Below are positions 13,201-22,200 of a DNA stretch of 64,000 nt, piece after piece. The stretch comes from Metaphire vulgaris (taxonomy: Eukaryota > Annelida > Clitellata > Crassiclitellata > Megascolecidae). The notes under the pieces were generated by a model that was not told the origin of the DNA, made no database searches, and saw nothing but the letters and a program-made list of their open reading frames with translations. Each line of letters opens with the position of its first letter. The first letter of the stretch is position 1. Position numbers and translations under genes: made by a program. The stretch spans positions 2,589,501 through 2,653,500 of the forward strand of contig CM030870.1 in the NCBI GenBank assembly GCA_018105865.1, read 5' to 3'.

Positions 13201-16200
13201 CAGGAAGAATAGAGGCATTCAAGACATGGATTTGATGATGGATAGAAAAAATCAGCTGGATCAAAAAGATAACCAACAAAGAAATCTGGCAAAAGAATAG
13301 AAGAAAGAAGAGCCTGATAAAATTTGTACTAGACAAGAGAGAACGATAGGTCGTGTTCTGAGAGAAGAAACGTGCCTACTAAGAGAAGTACTAGAGGAGA
13401 AGATGGAAGGGATAGCACAAAGAGCACGACCAAGGACAACAATGCTACTAGCATGGATGCTCGACCCGACAGCAAAAATCAAGCATGAGATCTGAAATAT
13501 CCTGAAATCCTATAGACCAGTATCTATACTACCCGTATTTTCAAAAATATTTGAAAAGGCGATGTTCAATATACTCCTAAATTACTTAGATAAATATAAC
13601 ATGCTTTCTGATTCTCAATTTGGCTTCAGGCCCAATCATGCTAAATATATGCCCATACTTAAATTAACAGGTGAAATTTCAGAAAATTTTGAAAATAATA
13701 AATATACTATTGGTATTTTTCTTGATTTAGCAAAAAGCATTTGATGTAATAGACCATAAACTATTATTACATAAATTGCAATATTATAGAATTAAGGGTA
13801 CTTCTCACAGCTGGTTTTCTAGCTATCTGACAAATCGCATGCAATTCACCTACGTAAATTCTACTATTTCCAATAAACTAAATATCAAATTTGGTGTTCC
13901 TCAAGGCTCTATTCTAGGGCCACTCCTATTTATTATTTTTATAAATGACTTTCCAAATGTTACATCTTACTTTAATTACTTATTATTTGCAGATGATACC
14001 AATTTAGTGGCTAGTCACTCCAATTTAAACGAACTCATCTCTCAAATAAATATTGAACTACCGGTACTTAAAATTACTGATTGGTTTACAAATAATAAAC
14101 TATTATTAAATATTGATAAAACCAATTTTATAATTTTTAGACCTAAATGCAAATTAATACCTAACTGTATTCCTAAACTGAAAATCAATAACATAGAAAT
14201 TCTATAAAAAAACATCTACAAAATTCCTGGGAATAATAATTGATGAGAATCTTAACTGGAATGAATATACAGAATTGCTGATTAACAAATTATCTAAGAA
14301 ATTAAATATTATTAGGCATATAATGAAATTTATTAATAAAAAAGCCCTTTTAAGCATTTACTTTACAATGATTCACCCCCTACCTAACATATTGTAATAT
14401 TATTTGGAGTTTTAATTATAAATGTATTACTGATAAGATTAAAAAAATTCAAAATAAGGCACTCAGATTAGCTATTAAAGAAAATCAATATAGCAATTCA
14501 ATAAATCTATATCTATAATATTAAAATCCTTCCTCTGTATGTCTGTTACCTTCAAGTGTTCTGATTGGTTGGCTGTGTGAGCGTTCTGATTGTTAGCTGT
14601 GTGATGTTCTCATTGGTTACCTTCAAGCGTTCTGATTGGTCGTTCTGGAATATTCATTGCCTCAAGCGAAGCGAAGCGAGCCTGCACTGCGAGCAAAGTG
14701 AGCAAAGCGAGCATTGCGCGATGTAGATAGATATTAGTATTATCCTGCACGCGGGCGAAGCGAGCATCTTTCTAGTGTTTAATTAAAACCTCTTTCAGAT
14801 TTATGAAAAATGGTGCACTCTGACATTTCCTTACTTATGAGAAGACAAAAAGGCATTTAAATTTTAAATATTTCCCTTTTATACACCAATAATTTCACAT
14901 GAATTATTCTCACGCAAAAAACACGGTTTTAGTCATAGTCGAAACCGTTTAAAGAGGTGAGATGTACTTAACCTTCAGGTTTTCTCTTGTCTAAAATATT
15001 AAAATCCTTCCTCTGTATGTCTGTTACCTTCAAGCATTCCGATTGGTTGGCTGTGTGAGCATTCTGATTGGTTACCTTCAGGCGTTCTGATTGGTTGGCT
15101 GTGTGAGCGTTCTGATTGGTTGGCTGTGTGATGTTCTCATTGGTTGGCTGTGTGATGTTCTCATTGGTTACCTTCAAGCGTTCTGATTGGTTGGCTGGGT
15201 GAGCGTTCTGATTGGTCGTTCTGGAATATTCGTTGCCTCGAGCGAAGCAAAGCGAGCCTGCACTGCGAGCGAAGTGAGCATTGCGCGATGTGGATAGATA
15301 TTAGTATTATCCTGCATGCGAGCGAAGCGAGCATCTTTCTAGTAAAACTTAAAATATTCTTAATATTGCCGATATTCATAAACAACAAACCTCAATCTTT
15401 ATGTTTAAATATACTAACAAACTTTTTATAAAAATGAATATTTTAAAATAATTAACAAATTACATAATCACAATGTAAGAAGTAATAACCAATATACTAT
15501 TCCTTTTGCTAAAACTAACACTAGAATATTTACTATAAAAGTTTTTGGACCTCGAATATGGAATGCCCTCCCCGCCTATATAACTAATATAATAAATTTA
15601 AATGAATTTAAAAGAGAAATTTAAAAATATATACTACTTTCCAAATAACAAACTTATCTAAGTAATTAATTAAATTTATTGCTATCTCAATGACTTATGT
15701 TAAAATTGTCTAGTGTCTACTAATTATTACATATTTAGAATTTACTAAACTTCTAAGTAAGAACCTTATCAAGTCTATCATATTAAGATCCTTCCTCTGT
15801 GCCTGTGCAAGCGTTCTGATTGGTTGGCTGTGTGAGCGTTCTGATTGGTTACCTTCAAGCGTTCGAGCGTTTCAATTGCTTGGCTGTGTGAATGTTCTCA
15901 TTGGTTGGCTGTGTGATGTTCTCATTGGTTACCTTCAAGCGTTCTGATTGGATGGCTGGGTGAGCATTCTGATTGGTCGTTCTGGAATATTAAAACCAAG
16001 AGCTTTCGACTGGTAGCTCAAGTGTGCCTTAAAGCAGCCTAAAACGAGAGATCTGGCGAGGCCGGATCTTAGAAAAACCACGCTAACATCGCAGGCACAA
16101 AATTTATGCTTAAAACTGCTCAAATAATCGACTCTAAAATCTAATCTACATATACGATTACAGACTAAATATCAGAGCTTCGGTTTACAATGATGGTTTT

Positions 16201-19200
16201 GTGCAAAAGATGCAATTAGCGCACAATATGTGCGCTAAAAGAGTCTTGACACAGCCATGGACAAGCATAGGCGCATAATCAACGTAACCAAAAATCAGCT
16301 ATAACTTTTGAAATATGCGACCCATCGTTCTAATTTCAGCTTTCGCTCATGCGCTAATTTATTTAAGATCGTATTTCAGTGAGATATTTGATGGATGGCT
16401 TTTAATAAACTGAAAATAAGGGTTTTGAAGGTCCCATGGTAAGAATCAGATCTCCAGTAGTTATCCGTAGACGTGCGGCTATGACGCCGTAGGTTCCAGT
16501 AGCTGGTAACAATAGACGAGAAATGCAAATTCTCCACAATAGTATACTGCACTGCGAGCGAAGCGATCATCTTTCTAGTTAATATCTTAAGGACTTATGT
16601 TAACTGTATGCTATTTATTTCTCAGACATATCAAGGACTTAGGTTAATTGTCTGCTAGTTATAGTTATTTCATATTTATTACCACATTCTTAGGGTACCT
16701 CCCTGCGAGAACATCGTTCCCTTTTGGTACCTTTAAAATAAAATTCTTATAATAATTCTATAATTCTTGTTCTTCTTCTTTAGGTGCTGTGTATTTCTAC
16801 ATTAGCGACCATGGATGCGGGCAATGTGAGGGTGTAGGCTTTCTGATTAAAATTTTACAGGATATAAATTTTTTGCAGGCTATCCGCGGGTGCGGACTAC
16901 CCGCAGGGTGCAGGCAGTTTGCACAAAATACGGTATTATTCCCATGCCCACAACAGCGTAGTAGGCAACTACAAGTAACTATGGGGCCTCTACGGAACTG
17001 TTATAAGCGCACAAAGTAAAATGACAAAAGCCAAAATACAAATAATAAATTTTAGACTTTATGACAGCATATTAGCAATTCCTACTTGAAAAATGTTTTT
17101 AAGGTCATTAGTTCTTGTAATGGGGTCTGGAATGAAGCCCCAGTCGCAGAAATTTTTAGTAATATTAGAATTAAATGGTGAGCTTTGGTGCATATTTTAA
17201 AGACTTTAATCATGATCAATAACTGCTTGACCAAAAGCTGTAATGTAACTACGCATATCGATTCTGTTAACAATCACCCTTCCCATAAAAAATTATCGCT
17301 TTTGAGCAAATCCAATTACTGATCCCAGCCCGAATAGGGGTGTATGGCCCTCCTTGTGGCTAAGTCAATTTTGCCAAGAACCTTTGCGATTCTTTACGAC
17401 GCTTCTATAAAGTTTATTTACTTGAGGAAGAGGTTTCCAGCAACAACTTAAAGGCCATACCTAGATTTTATCTGATTGGAAGGTTGACTGTGGCTTTGAT
17501 GGATATTTTTCATTGTAAGATTGAGCATGTGCTGACTCAAAATGTCTCTTGATATTGATATTTTTAATTACACTTGGGGTCTCGTGGCAGATAGGCCTAA
17601 TAGACACCAGCTGTGTATTGTGTCGGTCAAGTAAAATAAAGAAATAATCATCTGTTCATGACTTATGCCTCTCCGCCATATGTACAGGGTGTAAAAGTGA
17701 AAAGGGCACCCCTTTATGATATTTAATATCTCGGCTGCGTGTATAGCGATTTCAATGAAATTTATAGGCCATATACCTGGGAATGTTTTTGATGCAATTG
17801 CCAAATTTCATGCTGATACCTTTAGAGTTTGCTGAAATATGGCCAAAAAACTAAAGAGACCCACATTTTGAAATTGACATTGGAATATTACGTCATAATA
17901 AAGTGATAAAAACATTTTAAAAAGTTTTTTTGGCCCTGAACGTAAAGGGGGTTTCAGATGATTTGTTGCGTGAGCAGGTGCTCAAAATGCCCATGCACCC
18001 TTAGCCTTCACACATGCTGACAAGCGCTTCTTCACTGACAATATCGACTTCTCAATCTGGTCTTCAGGCAAACTCTCCCAGATATTCTTCAGCACAGTCT
18101 TCAACTCCGTGATGTTCTGTGGCTTTGGCTGATACTTTTGATATCTGTCGAGCATGATTCCTCAGACGTGGAAGTCAAGTGGATTGATATCTGGGGAGTT
18201 GGGTGGCCAGTCATCTTTCTTGATGAAATCTGGACAATGTTGCTACAGAAAATCCTGGGTCCTGAGAGCAGAGTGTGCAGGTGTTCCGTCTTGCTGGAAT
18301 ATGAAATCTTCTCCAAGCATATCATGACATTCCTGCAGCCAATCATAATGCTGCTGTGTTTATCTGTTGGCCGTAAGTAACCATTGACCTTGTCTGGCCC
18401 GATGACAACGACGCTATTTTAGACTTAAAAACGATACAAATTACTATGACGTTATCTTCTGTTTGTCAATTTTAAAATTTGGGTCTCTTTAGTTTTTTGG
18501 CCATATTTTAGCAAACTCTGAAGCTATCAGCATGAAATTTGGCAATTGCATTAAAAACATACCCAGGTATATGGCCTATAAATTTCATTGAAATCGCTAT
18601 ACAAGCAGCCGAGATATTAAATAACATAAAGGGGTGCCCTTTTCACTTTTACACCCTGTACAATTTCAGCTGATTCAATAAAATGTTAGCCCACAATTAA
18701 TAAAGAACAGTATGAAGATAGAAGAAATAAATCAACTTATGATTGCAATTACAACAGAAAGTAAGTAAACTAACATTTATAATAATAAATGGATTTTAGG
18801 TGTTTTAGTATGTATTCTACTCTGTTGAAAGCCACTGAAATTCAGGCTCAAAATTTTTCCTACACATATTCAAAGCTGTGGCGGTCCACAAGAACCATCC
18901 TTGCGGTCCAGACTGTGGGCCGCAGTTTGAGTATCCCTGCGCTAGAATGTGGAGCCTGTCTCAGGACAGAGTATGTAATGATGATGGTGATACTGCATAT
19001 TTGCCACGATAGAAGCTTAGCTTTTATTATATTCTCTCCTTTCATTAAATTTATAAATTCATAAAAAGAAATGATCTTGAAAATATATTTATAATCATTA
19101 TTATATCATAGGAAGAAGTTCACATCAACACTTTCTTACCTAGACAGCTATGCCCATAATGAACAAGGAGATCAGCTCCAAGTGCCCTGGCCGTGTAGTC

Positions 19201-22200
19201 ATCAACACAGCAGGCACCATAAGTAACATCCCCCATAATTAAAGTATCAGCCTCTGTAAAACTTCACACATAAATGCCTGATGCAGAAAAACAATCAAGT
19301 ATATATAATTTCTTAATCCAGTAATAATTAGTTGATGAAAATATTCTAATAAATGATAACAATCAATTTTATAATAATATAAACTGAATGACAAAACTAC
19401 TGATTTTAAGAAAATCACATGATTACTACATATGCTAATAACCTTTCGAGAATATCCGCAATCGTACAAGCAAAGATCAGCAGACCCTCTGGAAACTGTA
19501 ATGCAACTGAATGAGACAAAATCACAGGAAAATATTTTAATTGACTGATTTCAGCAGATATCTTATGCAAAAATTCTTTGTCGACACAGTAACTAACTAC
19601 ATTAATCACGGCAATCATGATTTGAATTTATAGAAATCAGTAATCTCCATAATGACAACAAAATTTCAAACAATCACAAAAGAAATGGTTTCAATAACTT
19701 GAAATTAGTCCATATTTATTTGTTTCTTGAAATTAGTATTTGCTCCAGCTTATTTTAGTTTTTCATGCTTTGCTTAATTGTATCTAATTTTCAAGAATAT
19801 TAGGTATATGACCTAGGAACATGGACATTCATATGAATAATAGAGCAGAGCAAGTGAAGGGAAGTAGAAGAAAATGGTGGTGAAAAGGTTCAGTAGTGTA
19901 AGAAGATGCCTGACCTTGAAGTGCTGCAGAAGCAAGAACTCAATTTGATCAGAGATTGATAGGGGCCAGTGAGTGGTGGTCTGCATAAAATCTGAGATAC
20001 TGTTGTAGTAAGGAGCTTTTGCCACAAGAGGCAGCATTTAATACAGATTGCTAAGTAGAAAGAAGGTTTTTAGGGAGACCAAAGTAAAGTGCATTGCAAT
20101 AGTTTAACCTACTGGCAGTAAAGGCATGAACCAATGATTTGGTGGCAGACAGAAAGTGAAGAGCGAATCAATATAATTTGTCTAAATTGGTAGAAGCAGG
20201 AACGAGATAGGCTAAGCAGTCTGACGATCGTCAGGTTTCTAGCTCGCGATAATGCCACATATAGTTGGCCATAGGAAAAGACTGGCTGTGAGTACATGTA
20301 ATAATGTTTGCTCGCTCCTTCTCCTACTCGGTCTACATTAGTATGCGCACCAGTAGTTTGCGCACCTGGGAGTATGCGCACTAGGAATTTGCGCACCAGG
20401 GGCGTACCAGGGTTAGGATTAGAGTTAGGGTTAAAGTTAACCCTCAACCTAACTCTAACCCTCACCCTAACCCTAAACCTAACCCTAACCCTGGTGCGCA
20501 AATTCCTAGTGCGCAAACTCACAGGTGCGCAAACTACTGGTGCTCATACTATGCTACACCTACTCCACCTCATAATCATGTGCTGTATCATGTATTCCTA
20601 CCCTACAATCCTACATGTTCAATTGTTAGAAATTTCAACCTGTTGATGTTCATTGCAAATACAGGGATAGGTAAAGGTAAATGTTCATCTGTAGGCTCAT
20701 TGCCCATAGGAGCCGGTGCTGATCTCTGGTTTTTTGGTCATCAGCCCATGGGTGGCTAAGCCATTCAACAGCGGCCAGTCATTCCACTGAACCTGTGGTT
20801 ACCCTCTTAATGCTTCCATTGCTACTCATTTTACCATTGTAATTGAGCGAAGGCTGAGTCAACTTCTGTGCAAATGCAGAGAGCACTGGGAATTACTGGT
20901 ACTTAAAAATGAGGAAGGTGGGAAAGGTGGAGTATAAAGGGGAGGAGATCTAATCTAATCTAAAACTTCTATAGCGCCATTTCATAATGCACAAGAGCAT
21001 CAACCAATGGCACACCAAATCCAAATAATTAAAGATCCAGGTCAAATCCAGGGTATCTGTCCAGGCAAATGGGTGACAGTCTATGGTGGATAGGCCAGGT
21101 CAAAAAGACGGGGTTTTAATATTTTTCTAAAAATCTGTAATGAATTTGCAATGCGGAATATGGAAGGAAGAGAGAGTTGAGAGGGAAATAAAGGAATGAG
21201 AGGAGTGGGCAGGGAAAGGAGAGGTAGAAGTGAGAAGAATGGCAAAGAAGGGCTTGGAAATGGGAAAGGTAGGTTTGTGCAGTATAGTTGGAGAGGTGAA
21301 ATGGAGGGAGAGGGAGGTTGTAGACAGTGGCGGCTCTAGGATTTGGCAAGTGGGGGGGCCGTTGGGAGGCAACTTCTAATCATGGGGGCCAACCATTTGT
21401 TGTTTAATGTATGTAGCATTAAGTATAGGGTCCCAACTGGGGGGCCACTGGGGGGCCAGGCTCTCAATAGGGGGGGCACGGGCCCCCCTGTGGAGCCGCC
21501 ACTGGTTGTAGAGTTGGAGATAGAGGAGCGAGCGGAGAGGGGCGCGGAAAAGAGATTGGAAGAAGTGGAAGATGGAGGGTAGAAGAGTGGAAGAAGAAGG
21601 AAAGGAACAGAGAAGGGAGAGATTGGAAAAAATGATGGGATATACATGCACACAAAGTTATAAGTTATAGCCTATAAGCTATAAGATATACAGAGCCAAG
21701 CATTAATTAAAAATGATGTTGAGCTCATAATGGTGGTCATGATGATGATCATTAAGCTCTGCCCATTATGAAATTTGATGTTACCCATAGCAATGACAGT
21801 AGCGTGTCATCCAATGAGAACATGGTTATCCACAAATAACACACATTAGGAAATTATATACACAATTACTGAGTGCCCCACAGCACAACTAGGCCTACAT
21901 ACAGTATATAGATTCTGTTGACAATCACCATACCCCTCCCAAAACAATTCTCATAGGTTTTGCGCAAATTCTATGACTGATTCCAGCCCGATTAGAGGGC
22001 CAGGCCCCCTGGGCCCTCTCTTGACTGTGCCACTGTTTCCGCAACACCACTGAAAACCACAGTAATGCACTCTTTATTCAGCATGGTCAAGTGTACCGTG
22101 TACTATTATCATTATGTTTATCCCTATGGATAACAGCAATTTCTTTTGTGTGCCAGCCATCTTGAGTATCAATTCATTTATTTTCACTTTGATCCAAGAT

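Larger units (their letters stand above)
13498..16770 (+). mobile_element. LINE with RT, interrupted by Helitrons
   Basis: An AT-rich [24 protein letters not shown], then [15 protein letters not shown], a frameshift at about 13741, [20 protein letters not shown], the intact catalytic box [10 protein letters not shown], and [15 protein letters not shown]. The C-terminal part resumes after the insertion at 15343 with [20 protein letters not shown] and [14 protein letters not shown] read in decayed frames. The 3' UTR runs to an AATAAAATTCTTATAATAAT-like end at about 16767. A first Helitron (14506-15342) splits the coding part and a second (15769-16578) splits the 3' UTR. Confidence 0.88.
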
